Origin: Palsa-147 sp036513895
GTDB lineage: Bacteria > Acidobacteriota > Terriglobia > Acidiferrales > UBA7541
DNA length: 64,000 bases
Assembly: GCA_036513895.1 (NCBI GenBank)
Contig: DATBYF010000068.1
Location: 1-64,000, forward strand
Direction: 5' to 3'
This document shows positions 45,208 through 54,757 of the stretch, piece by piece (the stretch's first letter is position 1; each line of letters begins with the position of its first letter). Under the pieces are notes generated by a model, which saw nothing but the letters and a program-made list of their open reading frames with translations, made no database searches and was not told the origin of the DNA. The translations under genes were made by a program, and so were the position numbers.

Positions 45208-45743
45208 TTGAGGGTTTGGGAGGCACGCCTTCGACGTTTCGATGGCGTATATCGCTGGTTTCAGGTACGCGGACTGCCCGTTCGAGATGCAAATAGGCGA
45301 ATCCTTCGCTGGTTCTCTCTGCTCACCGATCTTGACGAGAGGAAGCGCGCAGAGGACGCACTCAAGCGCAGTGAAGCGTTTCTAGCTGAAGGCAACGTCT
45401 CAGTCGAACCGGCGGCTTTTCCTGGCGTGTGGCGAGAGGCGAAATCACGTGGTCAGAGGAACTCCATCGCATTTTTGAGTTTGACCGGGATGTGCCCGTA
45501 TCGCTTGAGCTGATCGGTACCCGAATCCATCCAGAAGATATCTCGCTGTTGAATGAGATGATCGCCCGGGCGCGAGGTACCGGCAGCGACTTTGAATACG
45601 AACACAGGCTGCAAATGTCGGATAACTCGGTCAAGTATGTGCGCTTGGTCGGTCAACAACCGCCGCAGCTAAGTCTTCGACCGCCTCCGTTCCAGCGAGC
45701 GCACGGCAGGTATTGTGGCGCAACTCTCGCGTCAAATCCGTAG
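45208..45743 (+). pseudogene. PAS-domain sensor fragment, frameshifted
   Basis: The first phase encodes the end of one PAS/PAC unit (YRWFQVRGLPVRDANRRILRW, then DLDERKRAEDALKRSEAFLAEG). One missing base near 45393 moves the reading frame; restoring it gives EGQRLSRTGGFSWRVARGEI and on through IFEFDRDVPVSLELIGTRIH and FEYEHRLQMSDNSVKYV, a second PAS unit. The remainder of the sensor kinase is absent at both ends. A decayed fragment inside the segment flanked by the 18-bp repeats. Confidence 0.75.
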
Positions 45744-45793
45744 AACTTCGCAGACACTAAGTCGGGTAATCGTGCCGCCATCTGAAAAGGTAA

Positions 45794-46204
45794 TTAGCCT
45801 CGGGTGGGAGCATGCGCGAAGTCAATGCGCCAGAAATGCGGGCACGGCTCGAGAAATTCCAATGCAGCTGCGTTCCTGTTCTTGTCAACGCGGACGACGC
45901 GGCACTTCAAATCTTGTTCCGTCTGAAGATTCGTCAAGAGAATTTTCTGCGCAGGAAACAAGTGAGTGTGGACGACCACTAGAGCGCCGTGAATGCTTAC
46001 GTCGATGGTCTCGGAATATTCGGAAAAAGGCTCGTCCTTCAGTGAACCGTACAAGAAGACTGGCGCATTCAATCCCACTCGATGAGCCCGCCGATTTCTG
46101 AGGTCGCGAGCGATTGGTTTTTCTGGTGCGGCATGTCCGAGGGGCCATCGGAAAAGATGCCACTCGGAGGGTCCAGCCGATTTTCGCTTTGCGAACCACG
46201 GCAT
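45794..46204 (-). CDS. PilZ-domain protein
   Basis: A protein of about 136 residues with a PilZ domain, which usually binds cyclic di-GMP. The N-terminal arginine motif is in RNRRAHRVGLNAPV and the second motif is TIDVSIHGALV, matching RxxxR and (D/N)xSxxG. The frame runs upstream to the repeat at 46412-46429, but the residues before the ATG at 46204 (MPWFAKRKSAG) have no pattern, so that start is a guess. It lies inside the putative island and faces the PAS fragment. Confidence 0.7.
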   Translation of the reverse strand: MPWFAKRKSAGPSEWHLFRWPLGHAAPEKPIARDLRNRRAHRVGLNAPVFLYGSLKDEPFSEYSETIDVSIHGALVVVHTHLFPAQKILLTNLQTEQDLKCRVVRVDKNRNAAALEFLEPCPHFWRIDFAHAPTRG

Positions 46205-46411
46205 TGGTGCCAACTTTGGAACGGATTTTGGCTTGCCGGGCACACCCAGTCTATACCCGTGCAGACCAGATCCGATCGCAGATCGTTCGTGGACATGTGC
46301 CCAAAGTGTCAGAGAAAGTTTGGGCTGCCCGCAAAGATGTGCTGCGTGGTGTTTGAAAAAACAGCCCTGATACCTACCGGCAAACCGCGAGGGGGCAAAA
46401 TACCCTGATCG

Positions 46412-46429
46412 TCCCACCCTCTCCGCCAT
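46412..46429 (+). repeat. putative att copy (distal)
   Basis: Exact 18-bp copy of the tRNA-Ser 3' end at 45085-45102, about 1.3 kb downstream and in the same orientation. Confidence 0.65.
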
Positions 46430-46522
46430 GCTTCGCCGAGGCTACGGCTTTCTTCCATTGTTTTGCCCAGGTTTTTGCTGGCGGAAAACCATTTGTGAAT
46501 TGCCAGCGATGAGGTGGAGCCG

Positions 46523-49153
46523 TCACTCGTGGTGCAGCGCGATCATGGGATCGACTTGAGCGGCGCGATGCGCGGGGAGATAGCAGGCCACCACGGCCGA
46601 GAGAAACAGTACGGCAGCGACACTTCCGACCGCGAGCGGATCGATCGCGGAAGCCTCATACAAAACTGAATTCATAGTGCGCCCGACAAAGTACGCACCG
46701 CCCAAGCCTAGAACGAGTCCCGCGAGCGCGAGCAGCATGCCTTCCCGAAGCACGAGAACCAGCACGTGTCTGGAATCCGCGCCCAACGCCATGCGCAATC
46801 CGATTTCGTGGGTTCGTTGCGCCACCGCGAATGACATCACGCCATAAATTCCAATTGCGGCAAGCACCAATGCGACGGCGGCAAATGCCGCGAAGAGCAC
46901 CGTAGCAAAGCGATAGCCAGCCAAAGATTCATGCACGATCTGATCCATCGTCCGCACCTGATCCAAAGCTAAATCGGAATCGACGGACTGAATTACGGCC
47001 GCAATCGTATTGCGCACGCCTGCGGGATCGCCTGCGGTACGCAACGACACACCGGCGTTCGGCCAGGGACTTTGCCAGAAAGGTACGGCGATTTCAGAAA
47101 AACCTTGATCGTGGATTCCTCCATTCCGGACATCGTGAGAAACGCCGATTACGCGCCATTCGATCGGCGAACCTGCTCGAGGGCTTCCAGGGATCAATTG
47201 ATCGACAATGACACGCTGGGCAAGCGGATCCACACCCGAGAAATATTTTTTTGCGAAGGTTTCGTTCACGATGGCGACGGGCATCCCATTTGCGACATCC
47301 TGTTCCGAGAAACCGCGCCCTTCGGTAATTTGTATCCCAAATGTCCGGAAATACTCCGGAGTGACCGCCGAGAACCCAGTGCCCGGACGCGCGGCTGCAT
47401 CGCCGGCAGGCTGTCCGGCGATGGTGAAAGGCACACTGCCGAAACTCCCGAGAATAGGCAGGCCGGTGGAAGCCGCGGCGGAAGAAATTCCAGGAACAGC
47501 CTCGATCCTGTCGAGCAGCCGGCGGTAGAAAGCGCTTATCTGCTCAGGATTCGAAAAACGATCCGCTTGAATGGGCAAGAAGAATGTGAGGACGTGATCT
47601 TGTCGAAAGCCAAAATCAACGCGCGTCAATTTCCAAAAGCTGTGGATGACGAGCCCTGCACCCGCGAGCAGAGCCAGCGCTAAAGCGAATTCGACCACGA
47701 CAAGAGTTTTCCGCAATCCGTGACGCCCAGCCGCGGAATCGGAACGTCCACCCTCTTTCAAAGCGTCACTCAGATTGCAGCGCGACGATTGCCAAGCGGG
47801 TGCAGAGCCACAAAGAATTCCAGCCAGGAGTGTCGCGGCCAAGCTGAAAAGCAGCACAGTTAAATTCAAGTGAATGTCCGCCTCGGTGGGAATCGAGAAC
47901 GGCGGCAAGAGAACTACGATCACCCTAAGCAGAATCCACGCCAGAGCGATACCGACGGCGCCACCAATGAGCGCTAGCGCGAGGCTTTCAGCAAGGAATT
48001 GCGAAAAAAGTTGGCAGCGTGTTGCGCCGAGGGATGAGCGAACTGCAACTTCTTTCTGGCGCATCGTGGCGCGCGACAGAAGCAGATTGGCCACGTTTAC
48101 ACAAGCAATCAACAGCACAAAAGCAACGGCGCCGAGCAGTAGCCACAAATCTTTAATCGTGTCGCGGCTCGTGAAATCGTTTTTGAGCGGTTCGACGCTT
48201 GCAGTCCAACCCTTGTTAGAAGCTGGAAAATCCCCGGCGATGCGCCGAGTCACGGCATCCATATCGGCGTTGGCTTGCTGGAGGGTAACGCCCGTTTTGA
48301 GCCGGCCCATCACGGCCAGCCAACGAACATCGTGGTTGATCTGCTCGGGAGTGAAGGCGAGAGGAACGAACAGGTACGATTCAAAGCGATCCGGCATGCC
48401 GGCGGACAAGATGCCGACGACGGTGTAGGATTCGCCGTTCAGGCGGATTTGCTGGCCGATGATTCGAGGATCGCCGCCGAAGCGATCTAACCAAAGGCTA
48501 TGAGTCATGATGGCGACGTGATTCGCTCCCACATTGGCTTCCTCGGGCAGAAAATCCCGGCCGAGAGATAGCGGTATTCCCTGCATGCTGAAAAAACCCG
48601 GGGATGTAATTCGGGCGTGAATTATTTCGGGACGGCCGGCGATGGAGAGGCTAAAGCTGCCCCCGCTCCAGGCGACGAGATCCTGAAACGCTGAATTTTG
48701 ACGCTTCCATTCCAGGAAATCGCCAGCGGAGACTGAATTTCTGTGTCCGTTAGTCTTCGACCAGACCATAACGAGTTGATCGGGATTGGGATATGGCAAC
48801 GGAGAAAGCAAAGCGCCGTAAACCACACTGAACATCGCCGTATTTGCGCCGATGCCTAACGCCAACGTAAGAATCGCGACGGCGGCGAAACCGGAATTCT
48901 TGCGCAGGATTCGGAAACCGAACCGAACGTCACTTAAAAATTGTTCGACCGATGCCCACCGCCAGACCGAGCGGCTATCCTCTTCGATCAGTGATACGTT
49001 TCCAAATTCGCGGCGGGCTGCCGCTGCCGCATCTTGCCGGGACATTCCAGTGGCAATCAGTTCCTCGGTCTTTTCGTCGAGATGCTCGCGGATTTCCTCC
49101 GAGAGTTCGCTGTATTGCTTTTGCCTCGAGGTCAATTGCTTGAGCCAGTTCAT
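46523..49153 (-). CDS. ABC transporter permease, ADOP type
   Basis: An 876-residue permease of the acidobacterial duplicated orphan permease (ADOP) family, the MacB/FtsX fold duplicated in one chain. Order: a short N-terminal prefix region (about 1-70, EEIREHLDEKTEELIATGMS), helix 1 near 90, a MacB_PCD periplasmic domain (ANTAMFSVVYGALLSPLPYP), three helices ending near 450, a second helix and PCD domain (about 495-700), and FtsX helices at the end (GLRMALGADSRHVLVLVLREG). No ATPase is linked. The start overlaps the PadR stop by 4 bases. Confidence 0.94.
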   Translation of the reverse strand: MNWLKQLTSRQKQYSELSEEIREHLDEKTEELIATGMSRQDAAAAARREFGNVSLIEEDSRSVWRWASVEQFLSDVRFGFRILRKNSGFAAVAILTLALGIGANTAMFSVVYGALLSPLPYPNPDQLVMVWSKTNGHRNSVSAGDFLEWKRQNSAFQDLVAWSGGSFSLSIAGRPEIIHARITSPGFFSMQGIPLSLGRDFLPEEANVGANHVAIMTHSLWLDRFGGDPRIIGQQIRLNGESYTVVGILSAGMPDRFESYLFVPLAFTPEQINHDVRWLAVMGRLKTGVTLQQANADMDAVTRRIAGDFPASNKGWTASVEPLKNDFTSRDTIKDLWLLLGAVAFVLLIACVNVANLLLSRATMRQKEVAVRSSLGATRCQLFSQFLAESLALALIGGAVGIALAWILLRVIVVLLPPFSIPTEADIHLNLTVLLFSLAATLLAGILCGSAPAWQSSRCNLSDALKEGGRSDSAAGRHGLRKTLVVVEFALALALLAGAGLVIHSFWKLTRVDFGFRQDHVLTFFLPIQADRFSNPEQISAFYRRLLDRIEAVPGISSAAASTGLPILGSFGSVPFTIAGQPAGDAAARPGTGFSAVTPEYFRTFGIQITEGRGFSEQDVANGMPVAIVNETFAKKYFSGVDPLAQRVIVDQLIPGSPRAGSPIEWRVIGVSHDVRNGGIHDQGFSEIAVPFWQSPWPNAGVSLRTAGDPAGVRNTIAAVIQSVDSDLALDQVRTMDQIVHESLAGYRFATVLFAAFAAVALVLAAIGIYGVMSFAVAQRTHEIGLRMALGADSRHVLVLVLREGMLLALAGLVLGLGGAYFVGRTMNSVLYEASAIDPLAVGSVAAVLFLSAVVACYLPAHRAAQVDPMIALHHE

Positions 49154-49491
49154 GATTCACCCGGCGCCAAGACTCGCGTGATTCCCTCGATCATTCGCTC
49201 GAAACTAGAAACCTGTCGCTCCAGGTGCTTTTTCCCCGCGGCTGTGAGCTTGTAAATTCTAACGCGGCGATTTGTGGCGGAAGTGCTCCAATCAGCCTTT
49301 ACCAATTCCGCCTTCAAAAGGCGCTGAAGCGCGGGATAAAGCGAGCCTTCTTCGATTTGCAGCAGGTCGTTCGAAGTTCGCTTGATATGCTGTACAAGCG
49401 CGTAGCCGTGAAGCGGTTGGCGCTTGAGCGTGCGGAGAATCATCATCTCCAATGCGCCGGGGAAGAGATCTCGATCATTGTCTTTCTTCAT
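49150..49491 (-). CDS. PadR-family transcriptional regulator
   Basis: A 113-residue PadR winged-helix repressor: LEMMILRTLKRQPLHGYALVQH, the wing after QIEEGSLYPALQRLLKAELV, and the C-terminal helix. It overlaps the permease start by four bases (ATGA), the usual arrangement with ADOP genes, so it likely controls the permease and itself. An inverted repeat lies 20-53 bases upstream. Confidence 0.93.
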   Translation of the reverse strand: MKKDNDRDLFPGALEMMILRTLKRQPLHGYALVQHIKRTSNDLLQIEEGSLYPALQRLLKAELVKADWSTSATNRRVRIYKLTAAGKKHLERQVSSFERMIEGITRVLAPGES

Positions 49492-49510
49492 GGTCTCGCG
49501 GAGCCTCGTA

Positions 49511-49544
49511 GGCTATTTTACTCTAGGCCTGGAATAAAATAGCC
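49511..49544. promoter_or_regulatory. candidate PadR operator
   Basis: GGCTATTTTA (49511-49520) and TAAAATAGCC (49535-49544): ten perfectly complementary bases around a 14-base spacer, just upstream of padR. The inner TAAAAT on the minus strand could be the -10 element, so binding would block transcription. Confidence 0.6.
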
Positions 49545-49745
49545 TTAAAGAATGGCTTTTGTCAACTGGAGGCGAGGAACGGATCGATGAGGTAAGGATT
49601 GAATGTTGTGCAACCCGTGCGGCGAAGCCAGCCATTGTCGCGACGGCGCCAGTTCTTGCGGATTTTCTAGTGTCTGTGAGAGCCGAGCCCGACCCAAGCT
49701 GAAGCCCGGCGCTACCAGTGCCCGGCCAACAGCTTTGCTCGAAAG

Positions 49746-50075
49746 TCAGGCGGCGGCTTGGCCGCGAATTGTCAGATCCGCGATTAGTTCATATAGATTC
49801 TCAAGTTCGGCTGCGGAGAGCGACCTGAACTCGATGCCTGAGCCGGCGCGGCTAACGGTGTCAACGCGGCCGTCTGCTTCGAAACTGTGGCTGTTCACGG
49901 GAATCGTGATGTGAACGGGCATGCCAACCTTCAGGTCATCGCGACGCACGAACAGGCCACCGACGCTGACGTTGTTCGAAGGGCTGGCAATCCGAATCGT
50001 CTGCTTACCAATCTGGATATCAACAGGAGTGTCGAGCTCGGTCCTCGCGAATTGTCGTGGGCTGCTTCCTTCCAT
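49746..50075 (-). CDS. PilZ-domain protein
   Basis: A 109-residue single-domain PilZ protein. It has RQFARTELDTPVDIQIG with the N-terminal arginine region and NVSVGGLFVR with the (D/N)xSxxG motif, then strands and a C-terminal helix. The ATG at 50075 has AGGGAG upstream. The opposite strand of 50.3 kb begins a LysR gene. It should bind cyclic di-GMP, though the arginine motif is less complete than usual. Confidence 0.85.
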   Translation of the reverse strand: MEGSSPRQFARTELDTPVDIQIGKQTIRIASPSNNVSVGGLFVRRDDLKVGMPVHITIPVNSHSFEADGRVDTVSRAGSGIEFRSLSAAELENLYELIADLTIRGQAAA

Positions 50076-50119
50076 GTTGGCTCCCTTTGTCGCGGCCGCA
50101 TGTGGGCGCCGTGGAGTGC

Positions 50120-50148
50120 ATTCTGTGCGCACTAGCGTAATTCGTCAA
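50120..50148 (-). promoter_or_regulatory. candidate promoter for PilZ gene
   Basis: On the minus strand TTGACG (50143-50148), 17 bases, CAGAAT (50120-50125), about 40 bases of leader. Confidence 0.45.
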
Positions 50149-50302
50149 ACTGATTGTAATTATCATATTGATAGCTTTGTCTTATCGTGTGGTACTCTTC
50201 GTAGCGGTACCGAATTGGCACCACGGCGAACGAGCCCGAAAACGGAAGAGCCAGCGGGATGCCGGCAGTAACAACTGAGTCCCCAGCGAGGCGGAGGCGG
50301 CG

Positions 50303-51274
50303 ATGGAAATCGACCAAATGGAGACTTTCCTGGCGGTGCTCACCTATGGCGGATTTCATCGCGCAGCAGACGCACTTCGCGTCAGCCAGCCCGCGGTGAC
50401 TGGCCGCATCCAGGCGCTCGAAGATTCGCTCGGCGCGAAACTTTTCGTCCGGGCGCGATCGAATCTATCGCTCTCCCCTGCCGGCAAGGCGCTGCGCCCG
50501 CATGCCGAGCAGCTTTTGCGAACGGTTGCGCTGGCGCGGCAGGCCGTACGCGAAATCCAGCCATCGGCAGGTGGCGCGCTGCGCATCGCGGCGTCGCTTT
50601 CGGTTTGCACATACTTCCTCCCCGACGTGATGAAGGATTTTCAAAAAGCGAATCCGAAGGTGATGGTCAGCTTACGTTCGGGCAATTCGCTGCAGGTGTT
50701 GAAAATGGTGCTGGACGGTGAGGCAGATATCGGTTTTGCGCGGTCGCTCAATCATCCTGAGGTGGAAACCACGACGCTGCGCGATGATCCGCTGATTCTG
50801 GTGGGGCATCCGGCGCATCCGGCCGCGCAGAAAAGGCGTGTGAGGTTGGACGAAGTGGAGGCACTCCCGCTGATTTTCTACGACATGGGCTCGAGCGATT
50901 GGACGTTGAGTCAGGGACTGTTTCGACGTGCGGGACTGCTGCCGACCGTTGTGCTCGAAGTGGAGACGATTGAAGCGGCGAAGCGGATGGTCGAGCGGAA
51001 GCTGGGATTGAGTTTTCTTCCGCAGATCGCCGTCACGCACGAATTGCAGCGCGGGAAGTTAGTCGCGATCGAGATTGTGGACGCGGAATCATTGCACCGT
51101 AATCTCGATGTGGTTTCGCCGCGGCATCGGCCGTTGTCACGGGATGCTCAGGCGTTCCTCGGGTTGCTGCAGACAGCGGCAGCTGTGCCGACGGCCGTGG
51201 TAAGCAAGCCGATAAAACGCCAGACCGCGCGGAAGCGCAAACAAAAGCGTCGTTACAGTGATTTGAAGAGCTAG
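50303..51274 (+). CDS. LysR-family transcriptional regulator
   Basis: A 323-residue LysR-type regulator of the CysL/CbbR-like group. HTH: METFLAVLTYGGFHRAADALRVSQPAVTGR, then the linker and the effector domain (LRIAASLSVCTYFLPDVMKDF to GLSFLPQIAV). The C-terminal tail is unusually basic (KRQTARKRKQKRR). GGAGGCGGCG precedes the start. Divergent from the PilZ gene; no obvious target operon, so the ligand is not predictable. Confidence 0.92.
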   Translation: MEIDQMETFLAVLTYGGFHRAADALRVSQPAVTGRIQALEDSLGAKLFVRARSNLSLSPAGKALRPHAEQLLRTVALARQAVREIQPSAGGALRIAASLSVCTYFLPDVMKDFQKANPKVMVSLRSGNSLQVLKMVLDGEADIGFARSLNHPEVETTTLRDDPLILVGHPAHPAAQKRRVRLDEVEALPLIFYDMGSSDWTLSQGLFRRAGLLPTVVLEVETIEAAKRMVERKLGLSFLPQIAVTHELQRGKLVAIEIVDAESLHRNLDVVSPRHRPLSRDAQAFLGLLQTAAAVPTAVVSKPIKRQTARKRKQKRRYSDLKS

Positions 51275-51306
51275 GCGAGGGTCCCGGTGGCAGGGACCTC
51301 CGCGCT

Positions 51307-51340
51307 CTGAAGAAACGCGGGCAAGATGCCCGCGCCACAA
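51307..51340 (+). repeat. dispersed palindromic repeat, copy 6 (variant)
   Basis: GCGGGCAAGATGCCCGC with CGCCACAAG after it: same TCT/AGA loop and stem architecture as the other copies with two base changes per arm. It lies between the convergent LysR and kinase 3 genes, next to another hairpin (GGTCCC/GGGACC). Confidence 0.7.
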
Positions 51341-51349
51341 GTGAAATTC

Positions 51350-54322
51350 CTACTTCAATTTGTCGAACTCGGCCTTAGCATCGCGGAGGATCGGAATGTC
51401 AGGATCGGCATCCTTCCAGAGCGTAAAGAAATCCTGATAAGCGGCGCGGGCCTTGGTGCTATCGCCGGCAAGGGCTTCGGCGCGCGCGACGCCAACGTGC
51501 GAGAGAGCGCCCGTGGAACAATTCTGCACCAAGCCGCGGTGGTCGAGAATTTTCTGGAATTCCGCTGAGGCAGCGCTTCCCTGCTGGTTCGCGAGATACG
51601 ATTGGCCGCGCAAGTAAATGGGAGGCATACAAGAAATCGTAATTCCACTGAGATCGAGCGGGGCAACTGTCTGCAAAAGCTCGAGCGCTCGAGAGGTATT
51701 CTTCTTTGAATATGCCTGTTGTGCTTGAATGGTCGGTAACCAGTAAGATTGCGCGATGGTGTCGAGCGGAAACCGCTTGGTGAGATCTTGAACCAAAGAA
51801 TCTGCGCGTGCGGTGTCGCCGATTACTGAGTACACAAACGCAGTTGAGGCCATCGCATCGCGCGCTTCCGGAGCTAGACTCAGAGCAGCGGCTGCGTTTT
51901 GCCGCGCTTCAGAGAAATTACCGAAGTAAGCCTCTCGAAGCGCCGCCGCGCCCTGCCATAGTCCGGCCGAGTCTTTGTTGCCAGCCCGCGTGGCCGCTTC
52001 CGTGGCTCGACGCGTCAGATCGCGCGCCTTCTCCAAATGACCGTAAAAGGCTTCGGTATCGGCTTCAGCGCCCAAAATTTCGTGCTGAAGTTCAGGCTTT
52101 GCTTCGAACCAGGATATCTGTTCCGCGGTGAGTTTGGCATCGCCAGTCAGAAAAGCTAGACCGTAGAGTTCTATGCGCAACGTATCGTCATCTAATTTTC
52201 GAGTAAGCGCATCGTTTAAAGTCTTTCGCGCGTCCTCGAAACGATTCAGCGCCAAATAGGCAGACGCAAGATTTTCGGCGGTAATCACGTTTCCCGGAAC
52301 CAACTGATCGGATTGGCGGGCTACATCCAATGCTTTATCGTATTGCGCCAGGATGGTGTACGTGCTGGCCAGGTTTGTGTACGCGACTCCGTCGCGCGGA
52401 TAGCTTTCGATCCATTCCTGAAAGGTCTCCGCAGCTTTTTCCTGTTCGCCGGTCACTAGTTGATAGTATGTGGATGTGATATGAAGTTTCTCGCGTTCGC
52501 TGGCATGCTCGCGGAGTTGAAAAGCTTTCGTTAGAAACTCGGCGGCGCGGGAAGGCTGGCCGAGGTTGCTATACATGATTCCAAGGCCATTGTAGGCGCT
52601 GGCAAAATTCGGATCCAACTCGACGGCGCGCTGAAGGTATGGGACAGCGGCTGCGGAACCCTTTTCGGCTGCCGCCTTGCGGCTGATGCTGTATGCCTTG
52701 AGAGCTTCGAGAGATGGCGTGGTTTCCTGGGCGAGCGGGACATCGAACTTCTGAACCGACGATAGTGATTCACCGAGTTCAGCGCGGAGTTTGGTGGCGG
52801 CTTCGCCTAGCGCGTCGAGAACTTTTTCCTTGTTGGCTGCCGTTGCCTGCTCTTGCGCGAGGACATCTCCCGTATGGCAGTTTACGGCTTTCAATCCCAC
52901 TACGAACGTGCTTCCAAGGCCCGCAATCGAACCTTCAATGAACGCTTTGCTGCTGGCGCGCTCGCAAAGTTCGCTTGCGACACTCGACGTGAGCGGCGTA
53001 TTCGCCGGCTTGGTCATCAATTGCAGAGTGGCCGCGACTTTTTCGTCGGAGAGAACGTTGAGGAACGGCGACTGGCGCAATGACACAGTGAGCGCTTGCT
53101 TGAGCGTGTCGTCAAAAACGGGATCGCCTGTTGAATTCGTGAAGTCGGCGACGACTACCGTGTCGCGGTCGGTGAGAATGACGGGTTTTGTGCGTCCCTT
53201 GAACCACCAGAAGGCGCCGACGACGAGAATGAGAAGCGCGACGGCTGCCCCGGCCAACGCGATCCAACGCCGAGAAATAGACGGCGATGCGTCTTCAGGC
53301 GCGACAATGCCTCGGATCGGAGCGCTGTGCGCCGACGACCCGGCGACCGACGCCGGACGCATGACTCGCGCGGAAGCACTTCCGGGTACGTTCGTAGACC
53401 CGGTTCCGGAACGGGCCGACGTCGCCGATGAAGAGTGGCCGGATTCCGTTTCGCGGCGCAGGCGTTTTAAATCGGCGCGCATATCGGAGGCGTGCTGGTA
53501 ACGCGTCTCGCGATCTTTTTCGAGCGCCTTGTCGATAATTTCGTCGAGCTTGGGCGGCACGTTCGGATTAATGCTTCCGGCAGCGGGCGGCTTGCGCTCC
53601 AAAATCGCGTTGAAGATCACGGCGGACGTGCCGCCGGAGAATGCCTGGCGCGAGGTGGCCATTTCGTACAGCACGAGGCCGAAGCTGAAGAGATCCGTGC
53701 GGGTATCGAGCTGCTCCCCGCGCGCCTGCTCGGGAGACATGTAGGCCACGGTGCCGACCGTCGAGCCGGGGCTGGTGAGTTCGAGGGGCTCTATGCCTCC
53801 GGCATCTTTCGTAGCAGACATGCCCAGATCCTTATTCATCTGCTTCGCAAGGCCAAAATCGAGAACTTTAGCGTGGCCGCGATCGGTGACGAAAATGTTC
53901 GCGGGTTTGACGTCGCGGTGAATGATGCCTTTCGCGTGCGCGGCATCGAGTGCATCCGCAATTTCAATCGCGAGCTCGAGGATCTGGCCAATATCGAGAG
54001 GATGCTGCTGAATTCTATGCTTCAGAGTCTGGCCATCCAGATATTCCATGACCATGAAGAACCGGCCGTCTTGCTGGCCGATTTCATAAATGGTGCAGAT
54101 ATTGGCGTGATTCAGAGCGGATGCGGCTCGAGCCTCGCGCTGGAACCGTTCGAGGGCTTGCGTATCCGAGGCGAGTTCGTCAGGGAGAAATTTAAGCGCG
54201 ACGGGACGGCCGAGCATCGTGTCCTCGGCCTTGTAAACGACACCCATTCCCCCGCCGCCTAATTTTTCAATGATGCGGTAATGCGAAATTGTCTGGTTTA
54301 GAGGGGACCGCGAGTCGGACAT
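51350..54322 (-). CDS. Ser/Thr kinase with membrane helix and TPR (kinase 3)
   Basis: A 990-residue Hanks-type kinase. Residues 1-275: GGGGMG, VALKFLP, HRDVKPAN, LDFGLAK, MSPEQARG. A Ser/Ala-rich linker follows, then a membrane helix (about 352-375: IALAGAAVALLILVVGAFWW). The extracytoplasmic part holds a FlgO/TolB-N-like domain (VVVADFTNSTGDPVFDDTLK) and many TPR repeats to the C terminus. Unlike kinases 1 and 2 it is bitopic, so its sensory region is probably periplasmic. The ATG lies 9 bases from the -10 box. Confidence 0.93.
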   Translation of the reverse strand: MSDSRSPLNQTISHYRIIEKLGGGGMGVVYKAEDTMLGRPVALKFLPDELASDTQALERFQREARAASALNHANICTIYEIGQQDGRFFMVMEYLDGQTLKHRIQQHPLDIGQILELAIEIADALDAAHAKGIIHRDVKPANIFVTDRGHAKVLDFGLAKQMNKDLGMSATKDAGGIEPLELTSPGSTVGTVAYMSPEQARGEQLDTRTDLFSFGLVLYEMATSRQAFSGGTSAVIFNAILERKPPAAGSINPNVPPKLDEIIDKALEKDRETRYQHASDMRADLKRLRRETESGHSSSATSARSGTGSTNVPGSASARVMRPASVAGSSAHSAPIRGIVAPEDASPSISRRWIALAGAAVALLILVVGAFWWFKGRTKPVILTDRDTVVVADFTNSTGDPVFDDTLKQALTVSLRQSPFLNVLSDEKVAATLQLMTKPANTPLTSSVASELCERASSKAFIEGSIAGLGSTFVVGLKAVNCHTGDVLAQEQATAANKEKVLDALGEAATKLRAELGESLSSVQKFDVPLAQETTPSLEALKAYSISRKAAAEKGSAAAVPYLQRAVELDPNFASAYNGLGIMYSNLGQPSRAAEFLTKAFQLREHASEREKLHITSTYYQLVTGEQEKAAETFQEWIESYPRDGVAYTNLASTYTILAQYDKALDVARQSDQLVPGNVITAENLASAYLALNRFEDARKTLNDALTRKLDDDTLRIELYGLAFLTGDAKLTAEQISWFEAKPELQHEILGAEADTEAFYGHLEKARDLTRRATEAATRAGNKDSAGLWQGAAALREAYFGNFSEARQNAAAALSLAPEARDAMASTAFVYSVIGDTARADSLVQDLTKRFPLDTIAQSYWLPTIQAQQAYSKKNTSRALELLQTVAPLDLSGITISCMPPIYLRGQSYLANQQGSAASAEFQKILDHRGLVQNCSTGALSHVGVARAEALAGDSTKARAAYQDFFTLWKDADPDIPILRDAKAEFDKLK

Positions 54323-54331
54323 GGCGCGGCC

Positions 54332-54360
54332 ATGTTAGGCCGCTCGCACAGCCAAGTCAA
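54332..54360 (-). promoter_or_regulatory. promoter of kinase 3, near-leaderless
   Basis: On the minus strand TTGACT (54355-54360), 17 bases, TAACAT (54332-54337), then 9 bases to the ATG. The spacer ends GCGGCC, as in the kinase 1 promoter. Confidence 0.7.
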
Positions 54361-54400
54361 TGCGGCCTGCGCGAACGAGCCCAGGGATCGACGGTAAATC

Positions 54401-54757
54401 TTAGGGCTGCGGGACGCCGCGCGATTCTTGCTTGCGGGCTTTCTCTTCCCGGTACGCGCGCGCAACATCGCCGAGCGACTGCGGATTTTGTACCAACGCA
54501 GCTCGGCCGACTTCCACAGCGTGCTCATATGGCATGAATGACGACAGAACGAAGTCGGGATCGCCGTGGGCTGACACTACCGAAAATTGGGTTGGAGAAA
54601 TCCGGCCGCTGCTGCCGCCACCGAATCCGCCTTCCAAGCTGCCGCCGAGGCCACCGCCGCCACCGCCCGTGGGGGTGATGCCGGCGCTGCCCATGTGTTG
54701 GGCGTGGGCCGGAAGTGCGAATAAGACAAACAAGAGTGCAAGACCGAAGGTTTTCAC
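54401..54757 (-). CDS. secreted glycine-rich protein
   Basis: A 118-residue exported protein: signal peptide (VKTFGLALLFVLFALPAHAQ), a run of Gly with GGGGGGLGGSLEGGFGGG, then a short C-terminal region (HAVEVGRAALVQNPQSLGDVARAYREEKARK). The GTG start at 54757 is chosen because AAAGGAG lies 7 bases upstream; the longer frame has no signal peptide at its start. No family recognised. Confidence 0.65.
   Translation of the reverse strand: MKTFGLALLFVLFALPAHAQHMGSAGITPTGGGGGGLGGSLEGGFGGGSSGRISPTQFSVVSAHGDPDFVLSSFMPYEHAVEVGRAALVQNPQSLGDVARAYREEKARKQESRGVPQP

Noticed and set aside
46082..46408. Plus-strand frame with CPKCQRKFGLPAKMCC opposite the PilZ gene region
   Set aside because: Short zinc-finger-like cysteines appear by chance; the frame has no start site or family match and lies on the strand opposite the PilZ gene.
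45103..46411. Active integrative element
   Set aside because: No integrase or recombinase frame is present between the 18-bp repeats; at most a remnant.
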